From Spongiibacteraceae bacterium (GTDB taxonomy: Bacteria; Pseudomonadota; Gammaproteobacteria; Pseudomonadales; PIVM01), in the NCBI GenBank assembly GCA_030618505.1, contig JAUXDF010000080.1, positions 1 to 10,133 on the forward strand: a stretch of 10,133 nucleotides of DNA, in the 5' to 3' direction. The number at the start of each line of letters is the position of its first letter. Position 1 is the stretch's first letter. The notes beneath the pieces were generated by a model, which ran no database searches, was not told the origin of the DNA, and saw only the letters and a list, made by a program, of their open reading frames with translations. Positions 1 through 6,808 of this stretch are shown piece by piece. The position numbers and the translations under genes are program-made.

Positions 1-2
1 TT

Positions 3-152
3 ATCAAGGGAGATTTAACGACTGATCAGATTGGTCATGATTTTGCTGATGCGGCGCGTATCGATTATATGTACGGGCGCGCATCGACCATCTATGGTGG
101 CTCCAACGAAGTACAAAAAAATATCACTGCCAAGTTTGTCTTGGGTTTATAG
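3..152 (+). CDS. Acyl-CoA dehydrogenase, C-terminal end (partial, runs off left edge)
   Basis: This is the last 49 codons of an acyl-CoA dehydrogenase, an FAD flavoenzyme that introduces the alpha-beta double bond in acyl-CoA thioesters. The visible part contains the helix leading into the signature IYGGSNEVQKNITAKF. In the MCAD-type family the Glu of this motif is the catalytic base that removes the alpha proton, and it is present here. The stop is TAG at 150-152. The next gene, another acyl-CoA dehydrogenase, begins 32 bp downstream on the same strand, so the two are probably co-transcribed. The pairing of a Glu-containing subunit with a downstream subunit lacking it resembles heterotetrameric dehydrogenases such as the actinobacterial steroid side-chain enzymes. 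The substrate cannot be read from this fragment. The family call is secure; the heteromer is inference. Confidence 0.9.
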   Translation: MKGDLTTDQIGHDFADAARIDYMYGRASTIYGGSNEVQKNITAKFVLGL

Positions 153-184
153 CACTATCCATCGGTAGAAACAGGTAACACATT

Positions 185-1330
185 ATGAAATTTAGCTTCT
201 CTGAAGAACAGAACATGCTCAAAGACAGTGTCGCACGCTTTGTGCAAGACGAATACAGCTTTGAGGCACGATGCAAGATAGTCGAATCCGAGGCTGGATT
301 CAGTGCTGACAACTGGTCCACTTTTGCTGAGCTAGGCTGGCTATCTATCCCCTTCCCCGAAAAATTTGGCGGCTTTGACGGCTCAGCTGTCGACATCATG
401 GCCATCATGGAAGAAATGGGAAAGGGCCTGATTGTAGAGCCATTTGTCGCCACTGTATTGTTGTTTGGTGTCGCACTAAACAAAGCCGGCAACACAGCAC
501 AACAAGAGACAAACATTCCAGACATTATTGCAGGGAAATTGCAGGGTGCGGTGGCATTTTCAGAGCGCCAAAGTCGCTATGAATTAGCCGATGTAGAAAC
601 TACCGCAAGTGCGGATAATGGAAATTTCACAATAAACGGCGAAAAAACCCTGGTACTTAATGCCCTGTCAGCAGATAAGCTGATTGTCTCGGCACGCACC
701 AGTGGCAAGCAATGTGATCAGCAAGGTATTAGTTTATTTTTAGTCGATGCCAAAGCTTCCGGCATATCAAAAACAACCTACCGCATGATGGATGGGCAGC
801 GGGTTGCGAACATTAGTTTTGACAACATCACCATATCCGAAGATCAACTGCTTGGTAATTTGGGGGATGGCTACCAAGTACTGGAGGCCATTACTAATGA
901 TGCTATTCTGGCGATATGTGCCGAAGCCGTAGGCATTATGCAGACACTTAATGCAACCACCATTGAGTACGCCAAAACCCGTGAACAGTTTGGCGTGGCC
1001 ATTGGATCATTCCAGGCTTTGCAACACCGTATGGTTGATATGTTTATGGCCTGCGAACAAACTAAATCACTGCTGTACCGTGCCGTTTGTTCGATAGACG
1101 ACAACAACGCTGACCCGGTAGATGTGCAAAAAAATATTCTTGCATTAAAGGTTATGGTCGGTCGTGCCGGACAACTGATCGGCGCCGAAGCCATTCAACT
1201 GCATGGCGGTATGGGTATTACCGATGAGCTGAATGTTGGCCATTATGCCAAGCGATTAATGATGATCAACGCCAGTTTTGGCGATGCCGATTACCAACAG
1301 GCTAAATTTTCTGCCCTGACTAATGACTGA
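185..1330 (+). CDS. Acyl-CoA dehydrogenase family protein, probable non-catalytic-base subunit
   Basis: This 381-residue protein has full acyl-CoA dehydrogenase length and architecture: an N-terminal helical domain starting FSFSEEQNML, a middle beta domain (about 120-220, including AFSERQS), and a C-terminal helical domain with TREQFG at 265-270 and LHGGMGIT at 339-346. LHGGMGIT contributes to the FAD-binding site in the family. Where the catalytic-Glu motif (YGGxNEIQ) should be, the protein reads FGDADYQQ at 365-372, which places Tyr370 at the Glu position. The alternative IVD-type Glu position aligns with Ala240 beside Asp239. It therefore appears to lack a normal base at either site. Known alpha2-beta2 acyl-CoA dehydrogenases (ChsE1-ChsE2 and ChsE4-ChsE5 of steroid catabolism) have one such subunit. 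The upstream gene has the Glu, so a heteromer is likely. The ribosome-binding site is weak (AGGT about 9 nt upstream). The acyl substrate is unknown. Confidence 0.9.
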   Translation: MKFSFSEEQNMLKDSVARFVQDEYSFEARCKIVESEAGFSADNWSTFAELGWLSIPFPEKFGGFDGSAVDIMAIMEEMGKGLIVEPFVATVLLFGVALNKAGNTAQQETNIPDIIAGKLQGAVAFSERQSRYELADVETTASADNGNFTINGEKTLVLNALSADKLIVSARTSGKQCDQQGISLFLVDAKASGISKTTYRMMDGQRVANISFDNITISEDQLLGNLGDGYQVLEAITNDAILAICAEAVGIMQTLNATTIEYAKTREQFGVAIGSFQALQHRMVDMFMACEQTKSLLYRAVCSIDDNNADPVDVQKNILALKVMVGRAGQLIGAEAIQLHGGMGITDELNVGHYAKRLMMINASFGDADYQQAKFSALTND

Positions 1331-1459
1331 CAACTTCTAAATAACAATTGCCACGCATGTACATTTTTGTATCAATACAGTGCTTAACCCAACTTTTACA
1401 TTGAATGCGTAGTGTGTGAACTAAATTTTAGCCAAACTCATTATTGCACTCCGTAGTTG
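1331..1459. other. Short convergent intergenic region
   Basis: This 129-bp AT-rich spacer lies between the stop of the acyl-CoA dehydrogenase gene on the plus strand and the stop of the UbiA-like gene on the minus strand. Transcription from both sides should end here. The only stem seen is a weak one (GCACT at 1446-1450 pairing with AGTGC at 1466-1470, just inside the minus-strand gene) with a 15-nt loop and no T-tract. I do not call it a terminator. Confidence 0.5.
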
Positions 1460-2362
1460 TTACAAAGTGCTCACAAATATCCAGACTGCAACCAGGAACA
1501 GCATCGCTAGTGGGTAATAACTGGCCTTATCAAATAATCCGGCGGCATTCTGGCCATCTTTGCTTTTCCAAAGGTGGATGGCAGGACTCAGCAGTAGCCA
1601 ATAGCCAATAGCCAAACTGGCGAGTGTGAATAGAATGCCTCCTGGAACAGGCGAATAGAGTGGGAAGAAGGCACTGGTAAACAGGGTCAGAACGGCGGCA
1701 GCCAATATTACTCTGGCTGCCACATTGGGGCCAAAGCGGGCGGGAATTGTCCTGGCATCGATGCGCTTATCTTCTTCAACGTCATTCCAGTCCGCGGGAA
1801 TATTCTGGCCGCTAACCTCCCATAAAAATACCCAGGCGAAAATCAGCAGTAAAAAATCCAGGTCGGGCGTGCTATCGACCGCAAAAACAGCCGCGACAGG
1901 ACCACAGGACTTAACCACACCGCTAAGCAGAATACGCCAGTGCGTCACCTTCAACAATTTGCAATAGGCAATTTCGAAAATGCAGCCAACCATCAGGATA
2001 ATGATAATAAAAGGGTTTAGCATATAGGCGCCAACCAAAGCGGCCACTAGCCAGAAACCCATCCATGCCAGCGCGGCATTATTTGTTAATACTCCCTGAA
2101 CCAGCGGGTGGTGATCATCTGAGGCTTCAACTGAGTAACCGGATTGCAGCGTACCGCCATCATGTTTTTCTTTGTCCCCTTTTAATCCCATCAGGTCATT
2201 AAGGGCATAGATGGCTGTATACCCGGCAAAAGCGGTGGCAAGAGCCAGTGCAGTAAACCCCAACTCGGGAAAACTTCCGAGCCATATCAAGGCGGCAAAG
2301 CCAGTAGTAGCCAGATCGATAATGCCATGCTGGGTTCGTGATAGGGCAAAAAAACGCTTCAT
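1460..2362 (-). CDS. UbiA-family membrane prenyltransferase-like protein
   Basis: This 300-residue polytopic membrane protein has about eight or nine hydrophobic segments (roughly 15-32, 35-52, 95-113, 116-135, 144-162, 168-184, 214-232, 241-259, 283-299). UbiA enzymes transfer an isoprenyl group from a diphosphate donor to an aromatic or other acceptor, using two Asp-rich loops that bind Mg-diphosphate. Loop 1 is recognisable but divergent: N55-D56 followed by D63 (NDLMGLKGDKEK, instead of the usual NDxxDxxxD), then a longer linker before HPLVQG. Loop 2 reads NIPADWNDVEEDKRIDART at 187-205 and keeps the acidic cluster followed by the common ARTIPARFG stretch. An AAAGGA ribosome-binding site overlaps the UbiG-type stop, and the gap to that gene is 11 nt, so the two are translationally linked. 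It is the last gene of the operon. Acceptor and prenyl donor cannot be told; EboC-like transport-associated members are another possibility. Confidence 0.8.
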   Translation of the reverse strand: MKRFFALSRTQHGIIDLATTGFAALIWLGSFPELGFTALALATAFAGYTAIYALNDLMGLKGDKEKHDGGTLQSGYSVEASDDHHPLVQGVLTNNAALAWMGFWLVAALVGAYMLNPFIIIILMVGCIFEIAYCKLLKVTHWRILLSGVVKSCGPVAAVFAVDSTPDLDFLLLIFAWVFLWEVSGQNIPADWNDVEEDKRIDARTIPARFGPNVAARVILAAAVLTLFTSAFFPLYSPVPGGILFTLASLAIGYWLLLSPAIHLWKSKDGQNAAGLFDKASYYPLAMLFLVAVWIFVSTL

Positions 2363-2373
2363 CGACTGTCCTT

Positions 2374-3078
2374 TTATTGAGGCTTGTAACAGGTAATGTA
2401 ATTGACATCTGCCCGGGCTTTCAATTTAAATGTTTTCGTCAGAGGGTTGTACATAAATGACGATATATCGGCTAGGGAAAAGCCGTTTCCGCCCACCCAC
2501 CGGTCAATTTCTTCCGGCTTGATCAGTTTGCTGTAATGGTGAGTGCCCCGCGGTAGCATACGCAGTACATACTCTGCCCCAACAATGGCAAATAAAAAAG
2601 ACTTCAGATTGCGGTTGATGGTAGAAAAGAACAACGTGCCCCCGGGCTTTAGCAAAGTGGCACAGCAGTCTATAACCTTTTTCGGGTCCGGCACATGCTC
2701 AAGAGCCTCACAACAGGCAACAACGTCGTAGCTGTGGGGTCGTTCGCGCGCAAGATCTTCGACATTCTTCGTCAGATATTCGATCGACAGGCCGGACTGC
2801 TCTGCGTGTTGTGCTGCTATCTTCAGGGGTACTTCAGCCAGGTCTATTCCCGTCGCCTCTGCCCCCTCCCGAGCCAAAGCCTCGGTCAGAATCCCCCCTC
2901 CGCAACCTACATCGAGTATTTTTTTTCCCTTCAGGGTTGTGTTTTTTTTGATGAAGTCAGTTCGCAGAGGATTAACAACGTGTAGCATACCCATGGACCC
3001 GTTCGGATCCCACCAGATGTCTGCAAGGCTATTGAATTTCTTGATTTCCTCGGGGTCTACGTTGGAAAATTCGCTCAT
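2374..3078 (-). CDS. ubiG: UbiG-type SAM-dependent O-methyltransferase
   Basis: This 234-residue class I methyltransferase matches E. coli UbiG along its whole length by recall of that sequence. UbiG performs both O-methylations of ubiquinone synthesis, on polyprenyl catechol intermediates. Visible features are the N-terminal NVDPEEIKKF, the N-P-L-R element, SAM motif I LDVGCGGGIL at 55-64, the acidic residue Asp79 in GIDLA, LEHVPDP at 126-132 and KPGGTLFFST at 144-153. The AEYVLRMLPRGTH segment at 168-180 corresponds to the UbiG region associated with membrane-lipid binding, and it ends with the family's DVNY element. The start follows the cyclase stop by 3 nt, so it is tightly coupled. It is either the cell's only ubiG sitting in an unusual operon, or a paralogue recruited to methylate the product of the upstream cyclase. 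The enzyme class is secure; the physiological substrate is not. Confidence 0.9.
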   Translation of the reverse strand: MSEFSNVDPEEIKKFNSLADIWWDPNGSMGMLHVVNPLRTDFIKKNTTLKGKKILDVGCGGGILTEALAREGAEATGIDLAEVPLKIAAQHAEQSGLSIEYLTKNVEDLARERPHSYDVVACCEALEHVPDPKKVIDCCATLLKPGGTLFFSTINRNLKSFLFAIVGAEYVLRMLPRGTHHYSKLIKPEEIDRWVGGNGFSLADISSFMYNPLTKTFKLKARADVNYITCYKPQ

Positions 3079-3081
3079 AGT

Positions 3082-4245
3082 CTAGTTTTCATCCGCGCTA
3101 TAGTTACTCTTCAGCCACTCTTTATAAAATTTTACGGCCCGAGAGACATCCTCAAGACCAATATTACCAACAAAACAATGAGAACCAATGCCCATAGGCA
3201 GGGGCACACGCTGCACGCCATTGCGGTGATGCTGGCGCTCAGTCAGTGACTGCATTAGTAAGCCGGGGTCCAGACCCTCGCCTAAGGGGCATAACTTTAA
3301 GGTCAAAACCAGGGAAAAGATACGGTCGAGGTCGTCTCGACTTAGCAGCGAGCGCTGCCATGCAATGATGCATGACAACAGCATGTCGACCACCACGGCT
3401 TCACCATGGAGCAGGTCTAAATCATCGTGCATTTCCAGTGCGGTGGAAAAGGTGTGACCAAAATCTACCACCCGGGCCAACTCTGTTTCAAATAAATTCG
3501 GCACCAACTCAGCCAGCATACTTTCCACCGATACACTGAGGATTTCCCAGCCGGCTTTATCCTGGAATTGTGTCTTGATGCAACTGCTGCCACATAACTC
3601 AAGAGTTGAGAATAGCTCAGGCTCTTTGATAATGGCCAGTTTCAGGATTTCACCAACACCATTCAAAAGATGCCTATGTGGCAGGGTTTTTAAAAAAGTA
3701 TGATCCAGCAAGACACGCTCGGGCGAAGAAAAACTGCCGAGTCGGTTTTTGTGTTGCTTGAAGTTTATTCCTGTCTTTATACCAATGGAGGCATCGACAT
3801 AACCCATCAATGTTGTCGGCACATTGATATGGGGTACGCCGCGTCGCCAGGAACTTGCAACGAAGCCCACGAGGTCGGTCACCACGCCACCGCCAATGGC
3901 TATGATTGGCTCGTTTCGCCGATTGATTGGAAATGCATCCAGGCCTTCCAGAACCGCCAGATATTGTGAGACTGACTTGTTAGTTTCACCGGCATCAAAG
4001 GAGTGAATGCAGGCATCTATATTATTGGCCAGGAAATAGTTCTCAATGGCATCGCCGTAATTAACAAGAATTTGAGAATCTACCACAACAAAACGGCGCT
4101 GCCCTCCCCGCTCATCCTTGGTGACCAGCAGTGCGTCATTATCTGGATGAAACAGATCGTGACTGCATACGATGTCGTAACTTACCGGGCGCTCCGTGCG
4201 AACCTGCCAAGATTTTTGAAATCCAGTCAAAACACCTGGCCCCAT
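3082..4245 (-). CDS. Sugar-phosphate cyclase of the dehydroquinate-synthase superfamily, sedoheptulose-7-phosphate cyclase type
   Basis: This 387-residue NAD- and zinc-dependent cyclase belongs to the AroB superfamily. Motifs seen: DAGETNKS at 84-91, IAIGGGVVTDLVGF at 115-128 (NAD binding), RRGVPHINVPTTLMG at 134-148, DASIGIKTGINF at 151-162, KNRLGSF at 166-172, and NGVGEILK at 195-202. Predicted zinc ligands are Glu199, His264 (DFGHTF) and His280 (LLHGEAV). The DASIGIKTGINF and KNRLG signatures are those of EEVS and desmethyl-4-deoxygadusol synthases, which cyclise sedoheptulose 7-phosphate, rather than the DSSVGGKTAVNH of true dehydroquinate synthases. They also differ from EboD. EEVS versus gadusol-type activity cannot be settled by eye. 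The ATG overlaps the end of the LuxS-like gene by 19 nt. An in-frame TTG at 4230 overlapping that gene's TGA is an alternative start, since homology to the family begins only near residue 12. Confidence 0.88.
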   Translation of the reverse strand: MGPGVLTGFQKSWQVRTERPVSYDIVCSHDLFHPDNDALLVTKDERGGQRRFVVVDSQILVNYGDAIENYFLANNIDACIHSFDAGETNKSVSQYLAVLEGLDAFPINRRNEPIIAIGGGVVTDLVGFVASSWRRGVPHINVPTTLMGYVDASIGIKTGINFKQHKNRLGSFSSPERVLLDHTFLKTLPHRHLLNGVGEILKLAIIKEPELFSTLELCGSSCIKTQFQDKAGWEILSVSVESMLAELVPNLFETELARVVDFGHTFSTALEMHDDLDLLHGEAVVVDMLLSCIIAWQRSLLSRDDLDRIFSLVLTLKLCPLGEGLDPGLLMQSLTERQHHRNGVQRVPLPMGIGSHCFVGNIGLEDVSRAVKFYKEWLKSNYSADEN

Positions 4246-4703
4246 TGGTGCTCAGCTGCAATAAGCGCTTTGGCTAACTCCTTTGACCCTGCCAAATCGT
4301 GATGTAGTGCCTGCCCACAATTATCCGGCGATGCGTAAGGTACTTCCTCTGAGGCAATAATGTCTTCAAGAATGGCCCGAAAAACCCGTGTGACCTCGTC
4401 GAAATTTCCCTCGTTTTGCAAAATCAGGTAAAAACCTGTTTGGCAGCCCATGGGCGCTACCGAGACAAATGATTGCGGAAGGTATTTTCGGAACCCGAAA
4501 AGCAGCAGATGCTCAAAAGAATGCAGGATGTCCGTGGTCAAATAATTGTTGTTTGGCTGTGTAACACGCAGGTCGTAGACGTAGGTAACATCTCCTGCAG
4601 CACCTTCAAGGTAAGATGACAAGCGCACATAGGGAGCACAGACATCTCGATGATCGATTTCACCCAGTGTCAGCGGGTCCCAACCTAAAACTTTTATATC
4701 CAT
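4227..4703 (-). CDS. luxS: LuxS family protein (S-ribosylhomocysteine lyase-like)
   Basis: This 158-residue protein has the usual LuxS length (about 152-172). LuxS cleaves S-ribosylhomocysteine to homocysteine and DPD, the precursor of AI-2, through two metal-assisted aldose-ketose isomerisations and a beta-elimination. Signature elements are present: His18 then APYVR at 23-27, YDLRVTQPN with Arg46, HSFEH at 61-65, MGCQTGFY at 85-92 and DNCG at 127-130. By comparison with B. subtilis LuxS (His54, Glu57, His58, Cys84, Cys126, Arg39), metal ligands would be His61, His65 and Cys129, with Glu64, Cys87 and Arg46 as catalytic residues. All are retained, though the rest is divergent. A good ribosome-binding site (GAAGGT, 8-nt spacing) precedes the ATG. 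Its place between an isomerase-like gene and a sugar-phosphate cyclase suggests either SAM-cycle support for the methyltransferase or a sugar-directed side activity. No nearby pfs/mtn gene is seen. Confidence 0.85.
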   Translation of the reverse strand: MDIKVLGWDPLTLGEIDHRDVCAPYVRLSSYLEGAAGDVTYVYDLRVTQPNNNYLTTDILHSFEHLLLFGFRKYLPQSFVSVAPMGCQTGFYLILQNEGNFDEVTRVFRAILEDIIASEEVPYASPDNCGQALHHDLAGSKELAKALIAAEHQWGQVF

Positions 4704-4737
4704 TTCCTGCTACCTTCTTTCGGATAATCTTATGATG

Positions 4738-5979
4738 CTAGAGGCATTTTGATAAGTGCTGGTAACTGGCCGTCACCGCATGCTCCCAGTTATCGATATG
4801 ATGATAGAGCTCTACTGTGGCATAGCCATCAAAACCATTATCTACCGCCGCCCTGAAACAACCGACAAAATCAATCTCCCCATCCCCAGGAATTATGTGG
4901 AAGTGAACCTTGCCGGTCAGACTGTTGGCGACCATTTTATCCATGTAGGGAAGACCCTGGTCGCGTCGGTCGGCCTGGCGCAGATAGTGGATAATAGGCT
5001 TGGCCCTGTCCAATACGTAAAAGCTTAATTTCGGGATGGAGAGGGCATAGGTGAAAATCTCATCATCATATGAGGATGACTCCTGGGGCAATTCGTCATA
5101 GGGTATAAAAACAACTTTTTCGACCCCGTTTAACTGCTTTGCAGTGCCATTGATCCTTTCACTCAGATCCGCGTTAGGCTCCCGGTCATAAAAATAGACC
5201 GCCCGGTCCCGGTCCAGCAGTAAAAAATCCGCGGTCTCGGGAAAATAAACCAGGTAGCTGGCAAAATCAAAATCGAGCTCAAGGTCATTCGCCATCTCCA
5301 GGATCTTCAGGTTGTAGCCCTCTGTGGTATCAGAAACATGCAGGTATTTAGTCAACGGAGCCGCCTTGGCAATCGCGTTGACGTAATCATCATCGGAGCA
5401 ATAAGCGTGGCAGATATCGATATGCAGGCGAAACTTGTCCAGGTTGATCTTCTCTATCAGGGCCACACCCTGAGCTATGGTTTCGATAAACATGCCGGGC
5501 TCGGGCTCAATGGTGAGGGTAATATTATCGTCGCCAATAAATTCAACGCATTCCCGGATACTGTCGATTAATAATGCTTCAGGATCAATGTGCGGATTAT
5601 CCATATGTTCGTCGCGGATAAACCCACTGCCAAAACTGACGATATTGACGTCCAGCGCCCGGGCCAGTTTAATGCCCTCCTTGATCAGCTTTATCCGTTG
5701 CTTACGCCCAGCCAGATCGGTACACATGGCCGATGGGTCGTGGGGCCGATCGGCCAGAAAAAATAAGGTTGGTGTGGCAATACAGGATGGCTTGATGTCG
5801 CTGTTGTCAAAGCGCCGGCGCAGAGCGAACAGTTCATCATCACTCATTTCAAAGGGATTAAACTGTTTCATATGAAAGGCCAGCTCAATCCCGGGATAAC
5901 CGGCAGCTTCCACTGCATCAATGGCATCCATCAGGCTCAGGTTAACGAGTCCATTTGTACTGTAACTTAGTTTTATCAC
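4738..5979 (-). CDS. Xylose isomerase-like TIM-barrel protein (sugar phosphate isomerase/epimerase family) with a large insertion
   Basis: This 413-residue protein belongs to the xylose isomerase-like (AP_endonuc_2) TIM-barrel family, which includes sugar isomerases and epimerases and usually runs to 260-300 residues. The N-terminus IKLSYSTNGLV is typical. Predicted metal ligands are Glu158 (TIEPEP), Asp188 and His191 (HIDICHA), His214 (LHVSD) and Glu390 (VELYHH). Between LHVSD and the usual PGDGEIDF element (364-371) there are about 135 extra residues (roughly 219-355), where the family normally has a short loop. I do not recognise the insert. Start choice: GTG at 5979 has AAGGTGAGG just upstream, whereas GTG at 5988 (three residues longer) lies directly on the only plausible ribosome-binding site. 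It is the first intact gene of the operon, about 34 nt before the LuxS-like gene. A sugar-isomerising or epimerising role is likely from the family; the substrate is unknown. Confidence 0.82.
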   Translation of the reverse strand: MIKLSYSTNGLVNLSLMDAIDAVEAAGYPGIELAFHMKQFNPFEMSDDELFALRRRFDNSDIKPSCIATPTLFFLADRPHDPSAMCTDLAGRKQRIKLIKEGIKLARALDVNIVSFGSGFIRDEHMDNPHIDPEALLIDSIRECVEFIGDDNITLTIEPEPGMFIETIAQGVALIEKINLDKFRLHIDICHAYCSDDDYVNAIAKAAPLTKYLHVSDTTEGYNLKILEMANDLELDFDFASYLVYFPETADFLLLDRDRAVYFYDREPNADLSERINGTAKQLNGVEKVVFIPYDELPQESSSYDDEIFTYALSIPKLSFYVLDRAKPIIHYLRQADRRDQGLPYMDKMVANSLTGKVHFHIIPGDGEIDFVGCFRAAVDNGFDGYATVELYHHIDNWEHAVTASYQHLSKCL

Positions 5980-6276
5980 CGACCTCACCTTGTCGTGCTT
6001 GCAACCGCAGAGGCACTGTAAGCTGCCCCACCCGCAAAAAAAACCGAATCATACAGAAGTTATCCGACCAACGCACCCAATTATCTTCAGCAGACAGCCG
6101 ATAAATTTCATTCAGATGCACGGGGCTGGCTTTTATAATTGCGTGCTCGCACTGGGGGTGAAAAAGCTCTATCACGAGGCCGGTGATACGGTTACTGCTC
6201 GCTCTGTCTTACCATCCTCTGCACATTAAACAGCGCGAACTACCACCAGAATACCCGCTAACTGACTCATGCCCGA
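5980..6276. other. Leader region of the five-gene minus-strand operon; no gene seen
   Basis: This stretch separates the acetoacetyl-CoA synthetase remnant from the TIM-barrel gene. It has short open frames on both strands, including a 77-codon one on the minus strand (6175-5942) that runs into the TIM-barrel gene in another frame. None shows a family I recognise. A possible -10 (TATGAT on the minus strand, near 6048-6053) lacks a well-spaced -35. A promoter for the operon is expected somewhere here but is not convincing by eye. Confidence 0.4.
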
Positions 6277-6711
6277 TTACCGAATCCGGCTCCTTAAACC
6301 TTCTCGAAACTCCAGTGTCAAACTGGCATCAAGCATCTCGACTTTATTAAACAAATCAGAGTAGCTTAGTGTTTGGCGCCTGCCATTTTCAAGCAGGCAA
6401 ACAAGGGCAAGTTTATCACCATCAAAACGTAATAGGTTTTCCGCAAAATTAAGTCGACTGCCTGGGAACCATTTTGCGCCAGGGAACTGCCCCCCATTCT
6501 CCAAAACTTTACGATAAGGGACAGATGACTGAATATTACTAAACTGCCAAACTGCCTCCCAAAAAGATTCGGGTAAATCAATCGACCAACGGTGCAATTC
6601 CTGATAGCTATTAAACTGCAGGCCAACGTTTTTCTCGACCATTGTTTGGAATTGATGAATCTGAGAAGATTCAATACGACTCGTTGATGGTGTCCAGAGC
6701 GCTTTTCCCAT
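6277..6711 (-). pseudogene. Truncated acetoacetyl-CoA synthetase (N-terminal remnant)
   Basis: The reading frame encodes 144 residues. About the first 131 match the N-terminus of acetoacetyl-CoA synthetase, an acyl-AMP-forming enzyme of about 650 residues that activates acetoacetate. Recognisable elements are ALWTPSTSRI near the start, SFWEAVWQF at 49-57, and PGAKWFPGSRLNFAENLL at 77-94. The frame then ends in an unrelated tail and a stop. The AMP-binding core (the T-S-G-x-T-G-x-P-K type loop) and the C-terminal lysine domain are absent, and no continuation is seen in other frames downstream. The break lies near 6318. The start retains a ribosome-binding site (TAAGG, about 5 nt before ATG). 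It is probably a deletion remnant left where the neighbouring operon was inserted or rearranged. An acetoacetate theme recurs in the decarboxylase-like gene further right, but a link is only inferred. Confidence 0.82.
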
Positions 6712-6808
6712 ATTACCTTACCTGCATTTAGAAAATAGATCTCGCCACTTTTAATGATGTAGCGCAACCTGGCTAGTTATAATAGATAGAGTGCCGAAAC
6801 CTGCTAAC

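Noticed and set aside
3082..4245. Housekeeping 3-dehydroquinate synthase (aroB)
   Set aside because: The substrate-region signatures are those of sedoheptulose-7-phosphate cyclases, not DSSVGGKTAVNH. The neighbours are not aroK, damX or dam.
4227..4703. Simple AI-2 quorum-sensing locus
   Set aside because: There is no lsr, luxP/Q or pfs gene nearby, and the gene is embedded in a sugar-cyclisation operon. A signalling role cannot be supported from this window.
1460..5979. Identification of the operon as an ebo (eboA-F) cluster
   Set aside because: A UbiA-like protein, a cyclase and a TIM barrel are shared themes, but there is no EboA, TatD-like EboB or EboF-like gene. The cyclase reads DASIGIKTG rather than the EboD-type pattern, and the TIM barrel has an ordinary sugar-isomerase N-terminus rather than that of EboE.
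5942..6175. 77-codon minus-strand reading frame
   Set aside because: It overlaps the start of the TIM-barrel gene in another frame, has no recognisable family, and has a tail that reads through the coding region of that gene.
5980..6276. Continuation of acetoacetyl-CoA synthetase in shifted frames after 6277
   Set aside because: I read the other minus-strand frames after the break and found no recognisable adenylate-forming enzyme motif.
6366..6767. 133-codon frame overlapping the acetoacetyl-CoA synthetase remnant
   Set aside because: It is an out-of-frame shadow; the 6711-6277 frame carries the clear family match.
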